NCBI GenBank assembly: GCA_947492475.1
Contig: CANLNM010000008.1
Span: 62,001 to 126,000, forward strand
Origin: an uncultured Paracoccaceae bacterium
GTDB lineage: Bacteria; Pseudomonadota; Alphaproteobacteria; Rhodobacterales; Rhodobacteraceae
Length of the DNA: 64,000 nt
Direction of reading: 5' to 3'
How positions within the stretch are numbered: position 1 is the stretch's first letter; each line of letters begins with the position of its first letter. Both the position numbers and the translations under genes were made by a program. Positions 44,353 to 53,994 of the stretch are shown piece by piece. The notes under the pieces were generated by a model that had not been told where the DNA came from, ran no database searches, and was given only the letters and a program-made list of their open reading frames with translations.

Positions 44353-45306
44353 ATGGCAATGGATTGGATCTATGTGGGGCTGGGTCTCGTGATCTTGCTG
44401 CTCGCAGGGGATGCATTGGTGCGGGGCGCTGTTAATTTGTCGCTGCGTCTGGGCGTACCTGCGTTGATTGTGTCCCTGACGATTGTCGCCTTTGGGACCT
44501 CTGCGCCAGAATTGTTGATTTCGATCCAAGCGATCATGGATGGTGTCCCCGGATTGGCTTTGGGCAATGTTGTGGGATCAAACACCGCCAATATCCTGTT
44601 GGTGCTGGGCGTGCCGGCGCTGTTGGCCACCATGCATACATCCGAATGCAGCACCCGCGGCAATTTCCTGCAAATGATCGGGGCGACATTGCTGTTTATC
44701 GTGCTGTGTTTCTGCGGAACCATCACTTGGGTGGATGGTTTGATCCTGCTGACGGCTTTGTTTGCGATGCTGGCCTATGCGGCCCGGTCCGCGATGCAGC
44801 ACCGGTCAGCCTGTGCTATGCTGGACCCAGACGAAGACATCGAAGGTGCGGATCCATCGATGAGCTGGCCCAAGATCCTGTTATTCCTGGGTCTGGGCAT
44901 GGTCGGTCTGCCACTGGGCGCTAGCCTGTTGGTGGATGGCGCGGTCAATATTGCGCGTGATTTCGGTGTGTCTGAAACGGCGATTGGTTTGACCTTGGTT
45001 GCGTTGGGGACATCATTGCCGGAATTGGCGACGACGGTTATGGCCGCATTGCGTCGCCAAGCAGAAGTCGCATTGGGCAATGTGATCGGGTCAAATATGT
45101 TCAACCTGTTGGCCATTATCGGCATCGCAAGCTTGGTTGGTCCGATCCCTGTCGAACCTTCGGTTCTGAGCTTTGATCTGTGGATCATGCTGGGTGCATC
45201 GCTGATGTTGGTGCCGTTTGTGTTCTTTAAACAGGACATCACCCGGATTTGGGGCATTGGGCTGAGCGCACTCTATGTTGTGTATGTGGCGATTGTGTTG
45301 GGGTAA
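44353..45306 (+). CDS. Calcium/sodium antiporter (CaCA family, YrbG-like)
   Basis: A 317-residue integral membrane exchanger with about ten helices. The two alpha repeats read TIVAFGTSAPELLISI (about 40-55) and TLVALGTSLPELATTV (about 215-230), the ion-binding signatures of the family. ATG at 44353 is chosen (a second ATG follows at 44359); the longer frame from 44326 overlaps the small zinc-ribbon gene. Confidence 0.9.
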   Translation: MAMDWIYVGLGLVILLLAGDALVRGAVNLSLRLGVPALIVSLTIVAFGTSAPELLISIQAIMDGVPGLALGNVVGSNTANILLVLGVPALLATMHTSECSTRGNFLQMIGATLLFIVLCFCGTITWVDGLILLTALFAMLAYAARSAMQHRSACAMLDPDEDIEGADPSMSWPKILLFLGLGMVGLPLGASLLVDGAVNIARDFGVSETAIGLTLVALGTSLPELATTVMAALRRQAEVALGNVIGSNMFNLLAIIGIASLVGPIPVEPSVLSFDLWIMLGASLMLVPFVFFKQDITRIWGIGLSALYVVYVAIVLG

Positions 45307-45770
45307 CCCGATGCGTCGCGCCACAGGGCGGGAAAACCGGGCTGACTGCGATCTGTAAACCCTTTGTCGAAACCTGAATACTGCGCACAGCTTTCTCAAG
45401 TGGGACGTGGCAGATCACGCGCTTTTGATTGTCGGACAATTGCGGCGATTTGGTCTCAATAATCATCGGTTTTATGGGGGTTTGGCCGGCATCGTGCAAA
45501 GTTGTGCACGGGGGCAGTTTGGGTGTCACATTTTGTTTACGATTTGGTAATGTTTTCAAGCGCTTACAATTGATACACTTTTTTGCGCATGAAAATCAAT
45601 GACTTATGGGTTTGCCTATTTTTTAGGCAGCACGTCGAAATGGGCCGAAAACAAGGGAAATATCGATTTGACCGCAGGATGTCCCCGGACTTATCCACAG
45701 TTTCAGTGGAAACCTTACCTCTTGCCTCAATCGCTGTATCATTGCAGCAATACCGCAGAATCACGAAAGC
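45307..45770. other. Intergenic region upstream of uvrC
   Basis: About 460 bases without a supported gene. It contains one perfect DnaA-box-like nonamer, TTATCCACA, at 45691-45699. Open frames here on both strands are short, cysteine- and proline-rich and lack ribosome binding sites, so they are not called. No terminator or repeat was recognised. Confidence 0.5.
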
Positions 45771-45776
45771 GTGTCC

Positions 45777-47657
45777 ATGTCAGAGCAGCCCACAAACACC
45801 CCCGCCGAACCGCCGTTAAAAGGGCATGATTGCATACATGCTTATTTGCGGACATTGGACGGATCGCCGGGCGTTTATCGGATGCTCGATGATCAGGCGC
45901 GGGTTCTATATGTAGGGAAGGCGCGCAACCTAAAGGCGCGTGTCAGCAACTACGCCCGCCCCAATGGTCATTCAGCCCGGATTGCGCGGATGATTTCAGA
46001 AACATCATCGATGATGTTCCTGACCACACGCACCGAAACCGAAGCTTTGTTGCTAGAGCAAAACCTGATCAAGCAGCTAAAACCGCGCTACAACGTGCTG
46101 TTGCGCGACGATAAAAGCTTCCCCAACATTTTGATCAGCAAGTCACATGATTATCCGCAGCTGAAAAAACATCGTGGCGCAAAGAAAGAAAAGGGCAGCT
46201 ATTACGGCCCCTTTGCCAGTGCGGGCGCGGTCAATCGGACGTTGAACCAATTGCAAAAGGTGTTTTTGCTGCGCAATTGCACCGACGCCACATTTGAGGC
46301 CCGCACGCGCCCCTGTCTGCAATATCAAATCAAACGCTGCTCTGCGCCCTGTGTGGGGTATGTCAGCACGCAGGATTACGATGTGCAGGTGCGGGATGCG
46401 CATCAGTTTCTATCTGGCAAAACCACGCAAATTCAGGAATCGCTGGCCAAGGAAATGCAAGTCGCGTCTGACGCGCTGGAATTTGAACGCGCCGCGGCCC
46501 TGCGGGATCGGATCAATTCCCTGACGCAGGTGCAGGCTTCCCAAGGGATCAATCCCCAAAACACCGCCGAAGCAGACGTGATCGCGTTGCATCAACATTC
46601 CGGTCAGGCCTGTGTGCAGGTGTTTTTCATTCGGTCGCATCAGAACTGGGGCAACCATGATTATTATCCCAAACTGAACGGCGAAGAGGACAGCGCTGAA
46701 ATCATGCAAGCCTTTGTCGGGCAGTTTTACTCCAACCGCGAACCGCCACGCATGGTGCTGTTGTCACATGGGTTGGACGCCCCCGATCTGATGACCCAGG
46801 CCCTGACCGATAAGGCCGGGCGCAAGGTTGAAATCATCGTTCCCCAACGGGGCGAAAAGTCTGAGCTGGTGTCAGGCGCGTTGCGCAATGCCCGCGAAAG
46901 TCTGGCGCGCAAAATGTCAGAAACGGCCACGCAGGGTAAATTGCTGCGTGGTTTGGCAGAAGCCTTTGATTTGCCAGAGGTGCCCCAGCGGGTGGAAGTC
47001 TATGACAACTCGCATATTCAGGGCGCCCATGCGGTTGGGGCGATGATCTGTGCGGGTCCCGAAGGGTTCATGAAAAACCAGTACCGCAAGTTTAACATCA
47101 AAGGCGAAGACCTGACGCCCGGCGATGATTTCGGCATGATGAAAGAGGTGCTGACGCGCCGTTTCAAACGGTTGCTGAAAGAAGACCCAGATCGACAAGA
47201 AGGCCACTGGCCCGGTTTGCTACTGATCGATGGGGGTGCAGGTCAGGTCAGTGCCGTGCGTGAAATCATGCGCGAATTGGGCGTGAATGACGTGCCGATG
47301 GTCGGGGTTGCCAAAGGCGTTGATCGCGACCACGGCAAAGAGGAATTTCACCGCACAGGCAAACCCGTGATGGCCCTGCAACGCAATGATCCTGTGCTGT
47401 ATTTCATCCAACGTATGCGCGACGAGGCGCACCGATTTGCCATCGGCACCCACCGCGCCAAACGCACCAAAGCCATCGGCGCAACCCCGCTGGATGACGT
47501 GCCCGGCGTGGGTGCCACCCGCAAACGGGCATTGCTGGCGCATTTCGGATCGGCCAAGGCCGTCAGCCGCGCCAATCTGGCCGACCTAAAGGCCGTGCCG
47601 GGCGTGTCTGAAAAGCTGGCGGAAACGATCTATGGCTTCTTTCACGAAGGGACCTAG
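45777..47657 (+). CDS. uvrC: UvrABC excinuclease subunit C
   Basis: A 626-residue nucleotide-excision repair nuclease that makes both incisions around a lesion. The N-terminal GIY-YIG domain ([11 protein letters not shown]...[14 protein letters not shown]), a Cys-rich segment ([13 protein letters not shown]), the UVR motif ([14 protein letters not shown]), the RNase H-like C-terminal nuclease domain ([24 protein letters not shown]) and the final double helix-hairpin-helix are all present. ATG at 45777 or GTG at 45771. Confidence 0.95.
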   Translation: MSEQPTNTPAEPPLKGHDCIHAYLRTLDGSPGVYRMLDDQARVLYVGKARNLKARVSNYARPNGHSARIARMISETSSMMFLTTRTETEALLLEQNLIKQLKPRYNVLLRDDKSFPNILISKSHDYPQLKKHRGAKKEKGSYYGPFASAGAVNRTLNQLQKVFLLRNCTDATFEARTRPCLQYQIKRCSAPCVGYVSTQDYDVQVRDAHQFLSGKTTQIQESLAKEMQVASDALEFERAAALRDRINSLTQVQASQGINPQNTAEADVIALHQHSGQACVQVFFIRSHQNWGNHDYYPKLNGEEDSAEIMQAFVGQFYSNREPPRMVLLSHGLDAPDLMTQALTDKAGRKVEIIVPQRGEKSELVSGALRNARESLARKMSETATQGKLLRGLAEAFDLPEVPQRVEVYDNSHIQGAHAVGAMICAGPEGFMKNQYRKFNIKGEDLTPGDDFGMMKEVLTRRFKRLLKEDPDRQEGHWPGLLLIDGGAGQVSAVREIMRELGVNDVPMVGVAKGVDRDHGKEEFHRTGKPVMALQRNDPVLYFIQRMRDEAHRFAIGTHRAKRTKAIGATPLDDVPGVGATRKRALLAHFGSAKAVSRANLADLKAVPGVSEKLAETIYGFFHEGT

Positions 47658-47747
47658 GCGTTTGTTGGTCCAAATGCTCACGTTATTGCGACATCAACGC
47701 CGCATGATCCGCTTCCCCCCAAGAACCAGACAGGTTAACAACAGACT

Positions 47748-48413
47748 ATGACTTGGAACCTACCCAATCTTTTGACGTTGCTGCGCCTTTTGGCGGCCCC
47801 CGGCGTTGCGATCATGTTTTTGTACTTTGCCCGCCCACATGCGGATTGGTTTGCGCTGATCCTGTTTGTTGTGGCTGCGGTGACCGATTTTCTGGACGGC
47901 TATCTGGCGCGTGCATGGAAACAGGAATCAAAATTCGGGGCCATGTTGGATCCAATCGCGGACAAGGCAATGGTGGTGATTGCTCTGCTGGTGATCACCG
48001 GATTTTCAGGCATGAACCCATGGATTTTGATGCCCGCCACATTGATCATGTTCCGCGAAGTGTTCGTATCAGGTTTGCGCGAATTTCTGGGCGACACGGC
48101 TGGCACTCTCAAAGTGACCAACTTGGCCAAGTGGAAAACCACGTTTCAGATGGTCGCGATTGCGGTTTTGTTCGCCAAAGGTGCGTTTGAACATTACCTG
48201 ATCGCACATACCGTCGGCATGGATTACACGCTGGTCCAAGCGATCCTTGACGGGGATGTCGTGGACGAAGTTGGCCTGCGTTGGAAACAGCTAGGCTGGG
48301 ATATGTGTTTTTATGGTGGGATCGCGCTGTTATGGGTGGCGGCGGCGCTGACCGTGTTGACCGGCTGGGATTACCTGCGCAAAGCCATGCCTTATCTAAG
48401 GGAACACCCATGA
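47748..48413 (+). CDS. pgsA: CDP-diacylglycerol-glycerol-3-phosphate 3-phosphatidyltransferase
   Basis: Makes phosphatidylglycerol phosphate, the committed step to phosphatidylglycerol. The 221-residue membrane enzyme contains the CDP-alcohol phosphotransferase motif D-G-x2-A-R-x8-G-x3-D-x3-D in LDGYLARAWKQESKFGAMLD. Several hydrophobic helices surround it. It overlaps moaD by 4 bases, in the pgsA-moaD-moaE order. Confidence 0.94.
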   Translation: MTWNLPNLLTLLRLLAAPGVAIMFLYFARPHADWFALILFVVAAVTDFLDGYLARAWKQESKFGAMLDPIADKAMVVIALLVITGFSGMNPWILMPATLIMFREVFVSGLREFLGDTAGTLKVTNLAKWKTTFQMVAIAVLFAKGAFEHYLIAHTVGMDYTLVQAILDGDVVDEVGLRWKQLGWDMCFYGGIALLWVAAALTVLTGWDYLRKAMPYLREHP

Positions 48414-48658
48414 TTGATGTGATGTATTTTGCCTGGGTTCGTGAACGGATCGGCCTGCCCAAGGAACGTGTGGAAACCGACGCAAAAACCGTCATGGATT
48501 TGGTCAACGAACTGCGCGAGCGCGAAGACCGCTATGCCGCTGCATTCGAAGATATCACCGCGCTAAAGGTCGCCATCGACCAAGAATTGAGCGATTTTGA
48601 CGCCCCATTGGCCGGGGCCCGCGAGGTGGCGTTTTTCCCGCCCATGACAGGTGGCTGA
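48410..48658 (+). CDS. moaD: Molybdopterin synthase small subunit
   Basis: An 82-residue ubiquitin-like sulfur carrier ending in PPMTGG; the C-terminal Gly-Gly becomes the thiocarboxylate donor for molybdopterin synthesis. The beta-grasp start MIDVMYFAWVRERIGLPKERV is typical. ATG at 48410 overlaps the pgsA stop (ATGA), and its stop overlaps the moaE start (TGATG). Confidence 0.92.
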   Translation: MIDVMYFAWVRERIGLPKERVETDAKTVMDLVNELREREDRYAAAFEDITALKVAIDQELSDFDAPLAGAREVAFFPPMTGG

Positions 48659-49101
48659 TGCGGCTGGTGGTCGACACAGCCCCGTTTGATGCGGGGGCGG
48701 AACTGAATGCGTTTTCCGCCGATGTGGCCGGGGCGGGCGCAATCGTCAGCTTTACGGGGATTGTGCGTGACGTGGCCGGTGGGCTTGATCTGATGCGGAT
48801 CGAACATTACCCCGGCATGACCGAAAAGGCCATTTCATCGATGATGGAAGATGCTAAATCCCGGTTTTCCCTGACAAATGTTCTGGTCATCCATCGCCAC
48901 GGTGATCTGCATGCGGATGACCCGATCATGATGGTCGCAACTGCGTCACGCCATCGGGTTGACGCGTTTCAAGCCGCTGAATTCCTGATGGATTACCTGA
49001 AATCACGTGCGCCATTTTGGAAAAAAGAAATGACCGCCGACGGGTCGGATTGGGTCGCCTCTAAGGAAGAAGACGAAGACGCGCTGGATCGCTGGACCTA
49101 A
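48658..49101 (+). CDS. moaE: Molybdopterin synthase catalytic subunit
   Basis: A 147-residue subunit that converts precursor Z to molybdopterin with MoaD. GAIVSFTGIVRD, LRIEHYPGMTEKAI-like RIEHYPGMTEKA, VIHRHGDLHADD and the catalytic-lysine segment APFWKKE are all present. The 3' end overlaps the convergent tag gene by 4 bases. Confidence 0.93.
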   Translation: MRLVVDTAPFDAGAELNAFSADVAGAGAIVSFTGIVRDVAGGLDLMRIEHYPGMTEKAISSMMEDAKSRFSLTNVLVIHRHGDLHADDPIMMVATASRHRVDAFQAAEFLMDYLKSRAPFWKKEMTADGSDWVASKEEDEDALDRWT

Positions 49102-49670
49102 CGCGACGCCAATTCGGCACAATCTTTGTGACGCGGGCAATCGATGACATGATCATTGACCATCCCCACGGCCTGCATAAAGGCATAGACGATCACGGGG
49201 CCGCAAAACTTAAACCCTTCGCGTTTCAGATCCTTTGATATCTGTTCGGATAACGGCGTTTTTGCAGGAATATCGGCCAGGGTTGCCCAATGGTTTTGCA
49301 ACGGTTTGCCATCCATATAGTTCCACAAAAACTGATCAAACCCTTCGCGTTGCTCAATTTTCTGCCAAACGCGTGCGTTTTTAATCGTGGCTTCGATTTT
49401 TGCGCGCGACCGAACGATGCCCGCATTTTTCAGCAAACGTTCGACGTCTTCTTCGCCCCAACCTGCGATCACATTTGGGTCAAACCCTTCGAATGCGTCG
49501 CGAAAATTTTCCCGTTTCTTCAGGATCGTGATCCAGCTTAACCCGGCCTGAAACCCATCCAAAATCAGCTTTTCCCACAGGGCACGACTGTCCCATTCCG
49601 GCACACCCCAATCGGTGTCATGATAATCAAAATAAATCTGTTCCGGACCGGCCCAACCACAACGCGTCAT
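49098..49670 (-). CDS. tag: DNA-3-methyladenine glycosylase I
   Basis: A 190-residue base-excision repair enzyme removing 3-methyladenine. The N-terminus MTRCGWAGPEQIYFDYHDTDWGVP carries the Cys and His of the zinc snap. The matching C-terminal His/Cys pair is in CPRHKDC. SWITILKKRENFRDAFEGFD is the helix-hairpin-helix region. ATG at 49670 is chosen over the start at 49691. Confidence 0.93.
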   Translation of the reverse strand: MTRCGWAGPEQIYFDYHDTDWGVPEWDSRALWEKLILDGFQAGLSWITILKKRENFRDAFEGFDPNVIAGWGEEDVERLLKNAGIVRSRAKIEATIKNARVWQKIEQREGFDQFLWNYMDGKPLQNHWATLADIPAKTPLSEQISKDLKREGFKFCGPVIVYAFMQAVGMVNDHVIDCPRHKDCAELASR

Positions 49671-49754
49671 TACATTCCCCAAATGGTTCAAATTTGAACT
49701 CTTAACCCGACATTAGCGGCGGATGAGGCAAGGTGCCAGCATTGCAATCTGTTG

Positions 49755-50555
49755 ATGGTCCAGAAAATGAGCGAAACCGCCAGACAAAAAGAGGCGTCAA
49801 ATCCGCTGGATTATGCCATGGCCAGCCGTGACAAAGATGTGATGTCTTTGGTGCGCAACGCCTTGGCGGCCGAACGGTGCAAACTGGCGTTTCAACCGGT
49901 GGTGCGGTCCGATCAACGCGATCAGGTCGCGTTTTATGAGGGGCTGATCCGTGTACTGGACGAAGGCGGCCGGATCATTCCCGCCCATCAGTTCATGGGA
50001 TCGATTGAAGAAACGGAAATTGGCCGCGAAATCGACACGGCCAGCCTAAAGGCCGGGTTTCAAATGCTGCGGGAAAATCCGCATATTCGATTGTCAGTGA
50101 ATATTTCTGCGCGATCCCTAGCCGATGGAAAATGGCGCCGGACGTTGGAATCCAACCTGTTGCAGGATGAAACGGTGGGCGAACGTTTGATTGTTGAAAT
50201 CAACGAAAGCTCAGCGATGAACCTGCATGAGGTGGTCGTGCGGTTCATGGATGAATTACAGCCGCGTGGCGTGGCCTTTGCGCTGGATGATTTCGGGGCG
50301 GGCGCGACTTCGTTTCGCCACCTAAAGGATTTCTTCTTTGATATGGTCAAAATTGACCGGTGTTTTGCCCGAGGCGTCGAAGATTCCCCCGACAATCAGG
50401 TTCTGGCAGAGGCGTTGATGACCGTCGCCCATCAATTCGAAATGTTTGCGGTCTCTGGCGGGATCGAATCAGAAGCCGCCGCACAATTCATGATGAAAAT
50501 CGGCATGGATTGTTTGCAGGGGTTCCACATTGGAATTCCAAAAATGACCCTATAG
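49755..50555 (+). CDS. EAL-domain protein with an altered active site
   Basis: A 266-residue single EAL domain, the fold of cyclic-di-GMP phosphodiesterases. EGL stands for EAL (about residue 62), and the Asn of NISARS, Glu of IVEINE, the DDFGAG pair and the Lys/Asp of VKID are kept. Where active enzymes read EGVE, this protein reads GGIE, so the first glutamate, which acts in catalysis, is a glycine. It may bind c-di-GMP or a protein partner without hydrolysing it. A start at 49767 is also possible. Confidence 0.85.
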   Translation: MVQKMSETARQKEASNPLDYAMASRDKDVMSLVRNALAAERCKLAFQPVVRSDQRDQVAFYEGLIRVLDEGGRIIPAHQFMGSIEETEIGREIDTASLKAGFQMLRENPHIRLSVNISARSLADGKWRRTLESNLLQDETVGERLIVEINESSAMNLHEVVVRFMDELQPRGVAFALDDFGAGATSFRHLKDFFFDMVKIDRCFARGVEDSPDNQVLAEALMTVAHQFEMFAVSGGIESEAAAQFMMKIGMDCLQGFHIGIPKMTL

Positions 50556-50726
50556 GTCAAATTTATTTACAAAAGTTTCGCGAATATGCGCATTGGTCAC
50601 ACCCAAATGGCGTTGCCCATAGGGCATGCACGTCCTAGAAGTAGAGTGAATGGCGGCAAACGGGGTCCGCGCTTTCGCGCGTAGCGCCGGTTCCGTCGTC
50701 GGAACTGAACGCTATAGGAGTCTCCC

Positions 50727-51905
50727 ATGACCAACGTCGTTATCGCCTCTGCTGCCCGAACTGCTGTCGGCAGCTTTGGTGGCTCACTTGCCAGCACACC
50801 TGCACATGATCTGGGGGCCGCCGTATTGGAAGCCGTCGTCGAACGTGCCGGCATTGCCAAAGAAGAAGTCAGCGAAACCATTCTGGGTCAGGTTCTGACA
50901 GCGGCGCAGGGCCAAAACCCGGCGCGTCAGGCCCATATCAATGCCGGTCTGTCCCAAGAGGCAGCCGCTTGGGGGATCAATCAGGTATGTGGATCTGGTC
51001 TGCGCGCTGTTGCGCTGGGGGCCCAGCACATCATGCTTGGCGATGCGTCGATTGTCGCCGCCGGTGGCCAAGAAAACATGTCGCTGTCGACCCATGCGGC
51101 CCATATGCGCAATGGTCAGAAAATGGGTGATATGAAATATATCGACACCATGATCCGCGATGGTCTGTGGGATGCGTTTAACGGCTATCACATGGGGCAA
51201 ACCGCTGAAAACGTTGCCAATCAGTGGCAAATTTCCCGTGAAATGCAGGACGAATTTGCAGTGTCTTCGCAAAACAAAGCTGAAGCCGCACAAAAGGCCG
51301 GTAAATTCGCCGATGAAATCGCTGCGTTCACAGTGAAAACCCGCAAAGGTGACATTGTTGTCGACAGCGACGAATATATCCGCCACGGCGCCACCATGGA
51401 AGCGATGCAAAAACTGCGCCCAGCCTTTGTGCGTGACGGTGGTACGGTCACTGCGGCCAACGCATCCGGCCTGAATGACGGTGCGGCGGCGACCTTGTTG
51501 ATGTCTGCGGACGACGCCGAAAAACGCGGGATCGAGCCGTTGGCCCGTATCGCATCTTATGCCACTGCGGGGCTGGACCCATCGATCATGGGCGTCGGCC
51601 CGATCTATGCATCGCGCAAAGCACTGGACAAAGCGGGCTGGTCTGTTGGCGATCTGGATCTGGTCGAAGCCAACGAAGCCTTTGCAGCGCAGGCCTGCGC
51701 GGTGAACAAAGACATGGGTTGGGACCCTGCAATTGTGAACGTAAACGGCGGCGCAATCGCAATCGGCCACCCCATCGGTGCGTCCGGTTGTCGCGTTCTG
51801 AACACGCTGTTGTTCGAAATGAAACGCCGCGACGCGAAAAAAGGCCTTGCGACGTTGTGCATTGGCGGTGGCATGGGTGTCGCTGTTTGTGTTGAGCGCC
51901 CATAA
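50727..51905 (+). CDS. phaA: Acetyl-CoA C-acetyltransferase (polyhydroxybutyrate pathway)
   Basis: A 392-residue biosynthetic thiolase that condenses two acetyl-CoA to acetoacetyl-CoA. The nucleophile Cys is in [14 protein letters not shown] (near 89), the His in [14 protein letters not shown] (near 348) and the second Cys in CIGGGMGVA (near 378). TAGGAG precedes the ATG. phaB follows 90 bases downstream, the standard phaAB pair; no phaC synthase is in the window. Confidence 0.93.
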   Translation: MTNVVIASAARTAVGSFGGSLASTPAHDLGAAVLEAVVERAGIAKEEVSETILGQVLTAAQGQNPARQAHINAGLSQEAAAWGINQVCGSGLRAVALGAQHIMLGDASIVAAGGQENMSLSTHAAHMRNGQKMGDMKYIDTMIRDGLWDAFNGYHMGQTAENVANQWQISREMQDEFAVSSQNKAEAAQKAGKFADEIAAFTVKTRKGDIVVDSDEYIRHGATMEAMQKLRPAFVRDGGTVTAANASGLNDGAAATLLMSADDAEKRGIEPLARIASYATAGLDPSIMGVGPIYASRKALDKAGWSVGDLDLVEANEAFAAQACAVNKDMGWDPAIVNVNGGAIAIGHPIGASGCRVLNTLLFEMKRRDAKKGLATLCIGGGMGVAVCVERP

Positions 51906-51995
51906 TTAAGTTGAATTTGGATGCGCAACATTCTTGCGCATCCATCGCTCCAATACTAATAAGATTACTCAAGGAAATTCTTGAAGGAGAATCAT

Positions 51996-52718
51996 ATGTC
52001 TCGCGTTGCACTCGTCACAGGCGGATCCCGCGGTATCGGCGCCGCCATTTCCAAACAGCTTCAGGCTTCTGGTTGCACAGTTGCTGCGACCTATGCGGGC
52101 AATGATGAAGCTGCCGCAAAGTTTACGGCAGAAACAGGTATCAAGACCTACAAATGGAACGTCGCTGACTATGACGAATCCAAAGAGGGTATCGCCAAGG
52201 TCGAAGCAGAAGTGGGCCCGATCGACATCGTCGTGGCCAATGCTGGCATCACCCGGGACGCGCCTTTTCACAAAATGACGCCGGATCAGTGGAAACAGGT
52301 GATCGACACCAACCTGACCGGTGTTTTCAACACAGTTCACCCGATTTGGCCCGGTATGCGGGAACGCAAATTCGGCCGTGTGATCGTGATTTCGTCGATC
52401 AATGGTCAAAAAGGTCAGTTCGCTCAGGTGAACTATGCCGCGACCAAAGCGGGCGATCTGGGGATTGTTAAATCCTTGGCCCAAGAAGGCGCGCGCGCTG
52501 GCATCACCGCCAACGCCATCTGCCCGGGCTATATCGCAACTGAAATGGTGATGGCCGTCCCTGAAAAAGTGCGCGAATCCATCATTGGTCAAATCCCCGC
52601 AGGTCGCTTGGGTGAGCCAGAAGAAATCGCTCGCTGTGTGGCGTTCCTCGCTGCAGATGACAGCGGTTTCATCAATGGTTCAACGATCTCTGCAAATGGG
52701 GCACAGTTTTTCGTCTAA
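51996..52718 (+). CDS. phaB: Acetoacetyl-CoA reductase
   Basis: A 240-residue NADPH-dependent SDR making (R)-3-hydroxybutyryl-CoA for polyhydroxybutyrate. TGGSRGIG, NAGITRD, ISSINGQKGQFAQVNYAATKAG (complete Ser-Tyr-Lys triad) and CPGYIATEMV are typical of PhaB. ATG at 51996 has AAGGAG upstream. A strong terminator follows. Confidence 0.93.
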   Translation: MSRVALVTGGSRGIGAAISKQLQASGCTVAATYAGNDEAAAKFTAETGIKTYKWNVADYDESKEGIAKVEAEVGPIDIVVANAGITRDAPFHKMTPDQWKQVIDTNLTGVFNTVHPIWPGMRERKFGRVIVISSINGQKGQFAQVNYAATKAGDLGIVKSLAQEGARAGITANAICPGYIATEMVMAVPEKVRESIIGQIPAGRLGEPEEIARCVAFLAADDSGFINGSTISANGAQFFV

Positions 52719-52748
52719 GACGTTTAGCTGCGACCATCATCATACTGA

Positions 52749-52780
52749 AAAGGGCCGATCATGTGATCGGCCCTTTGTTT
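52749..52780 (+). terminator. Intrinsic terminator after phaB
   Basis: AAGGGCCGAT pairs with ATCGGCCCTT around a short loop (centre near 52762), followed by TTTGTTTT. It begins 31 bases past the phaB stop. Confidence 0.85.
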
Positions 52781-52805
52781 TGACGCTCGGTGAAACGGGC
52801 AGAAC

Positions 52806-52943
52806 CTAAGCCCACCGGAACGACGAAAATTTTGGACGACGGCGGCCGACCCATGCAAAAAAATCTGACAGGACCTGACCGCGCAGCGCATGGGCATTCT
52901 GATATGCGTCACGTGTGCGACGATGTGTTGTGGCTTCGTACAT
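52806..52943 (-). CDS. Small 45-residue hypothetical protein
   Basis: An ATG at 52943 has an excellent ribosome binding site (TTTGGAGG, 6 bases upstream). The frame starts MYEATTHRRTRDAYQNAHAL, continues with a short amphipathic SDFFAWVG segment and ends in a basic tail RRRPKFSSFRWA. It stops before the phaB terminator and is divergent from the LysR gene. The longer open frame back to 53147 runs through the LysR start and is not used. Family and function not recognised. Confidence 0.6.
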   Translation of the reverse strand: MYEATTHRRTRDAYQNAHALRGQVLSDFFAWVGRRRPKFSSFRWA

Positions 52944-53049
52944 GAGAACCTCCAAAGCGTTGGCTGTGTGTTGTCCTGAATATTGGGAAGTTGAGGCGTT
53001 TTGACAAACGAGACTTTTCAAAGGTTCAGTTAAGTAATACTTGTGTGGG

Positions 53050-53994
53050 ATGGATGATCGTTTGCCGCCTCTGACCGCATTGCGCGCCTTTGATGCCGCC
53101 GCGCGCCACATGTCATTTTCCAAGGCGGCTGACGAATTGAATGTCACGCCAGCCGCGCTCAGCTTTCAAATTAAATCTCTCGAAGAGCATCTGGGTCAGC
53201 CGGTTTTTCGCCGATTAAACCGGGCTGTTGAACTGACCGATGCCGGCAAAGCGCTGGTGCCGGGGGTCGAAAGTGGGTTTTCGGCGCTAACCGCAGCCTG
53301 GCGCGCAGCGCGTCGGATCGGTGATACCAGCGTTTTGACCGTCACGGCCGGGCCTGCGATCACATCAAAATGGCTGGCGCCCCGCATGTTTGAATTTGCC
53401 AGCGCCCATCCTGAAATCGAGTTGCGATTTTCAGCGACGCTGCGGCGGATGGATTTTGAACGCGACGACATCGATGTTGCGATCCGGTTCGGAGAAGGAA
53501 AAGACCAAGGGCTTCATTCCACGGATCTGATTGATGAATGGATCACGCCGATGATGACCCCCGATTTGGCATCTGTCATCACGACCCCAGACAAGCTGGG
53601 ACAGGCGACACTTTTGCATCAGGATTTGTACCCGTTTGATGACCGTTCTCTGGATTGGGGCACTTGGTTTCGGTTCCAAGGGTTAGATGCGCCGCCCAAA
53701 GGGGGCCCGCGTTTTTCTCAAGCGGATCATGCAATTGATGCGGCGATCGCCGGAACCGGGGTGATCTGTGGGCGCTATTCCTTGGCTGAACATGCATTGC
53801 GCACGGGCAGTTTGGTGGCGCCGTTTGCGTTGTCGATCCGGTTGCCGCATCGCTATCGTTTTTTGTGCCAAAAGGGCCATGAAACACGCCCCCATGTGGC
53901 GGCTTTTGAACGTTGGGTACTGGAACAGGTGGGCCATATGAAGTCGTTTGAGGAATGCCGCACCTTTGTGGACATGGATGGGAACGCGCTATGA
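53050..53994 (+). CDS. LysR-family regulator, GcvA-like
   Basis: A 314-residue LysR regulator. The N-terminal helix-turn-helix (LTALRAFDAAARHMSFSKAADELNVTPAALSFQIKSLEEHLG) is that of the GcvA subgroup. The type-2 periplasmic-binding-like effector domain follows from about residue 90. ATG at 53050 is used, 9 bases inside the open frame. It overlaps the EamA transporter gene by 4 bases and probably controls it. Confidence 0.88.
   Translation: MDDRLPPLTALRAFDAAARHMSFSKAADELNVTPAALSFQIKSLEEHLGQPVFRRLNRAVELTDAGKALVPGVESGFSALTAAWRAARRIGDTSVLTVTAGPAITSKWLAPRMFEFASAHPEIELRFSATLRRMDFERDDIDVAIRFGEGKDQGLHSTDLIDEWITPMMTPDLASVITTPDKLGQATLLHQDLYPFDDRSLDWGTWFRFQGLDAPPKGGPRFSQADHAIDAAIAGTGVICGRYSLAEHALRTGSLVAPFALSIRLPHRYRFLCQKGHETRPHVAAFERWVLEQVGHMKSFEECRTFVDMDGNAL

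Noticed and set aside
45691-45699. Perfect DnaA box TTATCCACA, possibly a replication origin
   Set aside because: It is single in this region. Another copy (reverse, 54969-54977) lies inside ydcH. No box cluster, AT-rich unwinding region or dnaA/repABC gene is near, so no origin is claimed.
45583-45819. Short frames upstream of uvrC on both strands
   Set aside because: No ribosome binding site, unlikely composition (many Arg, Cys, Pro) and overlap with the uvrC start.
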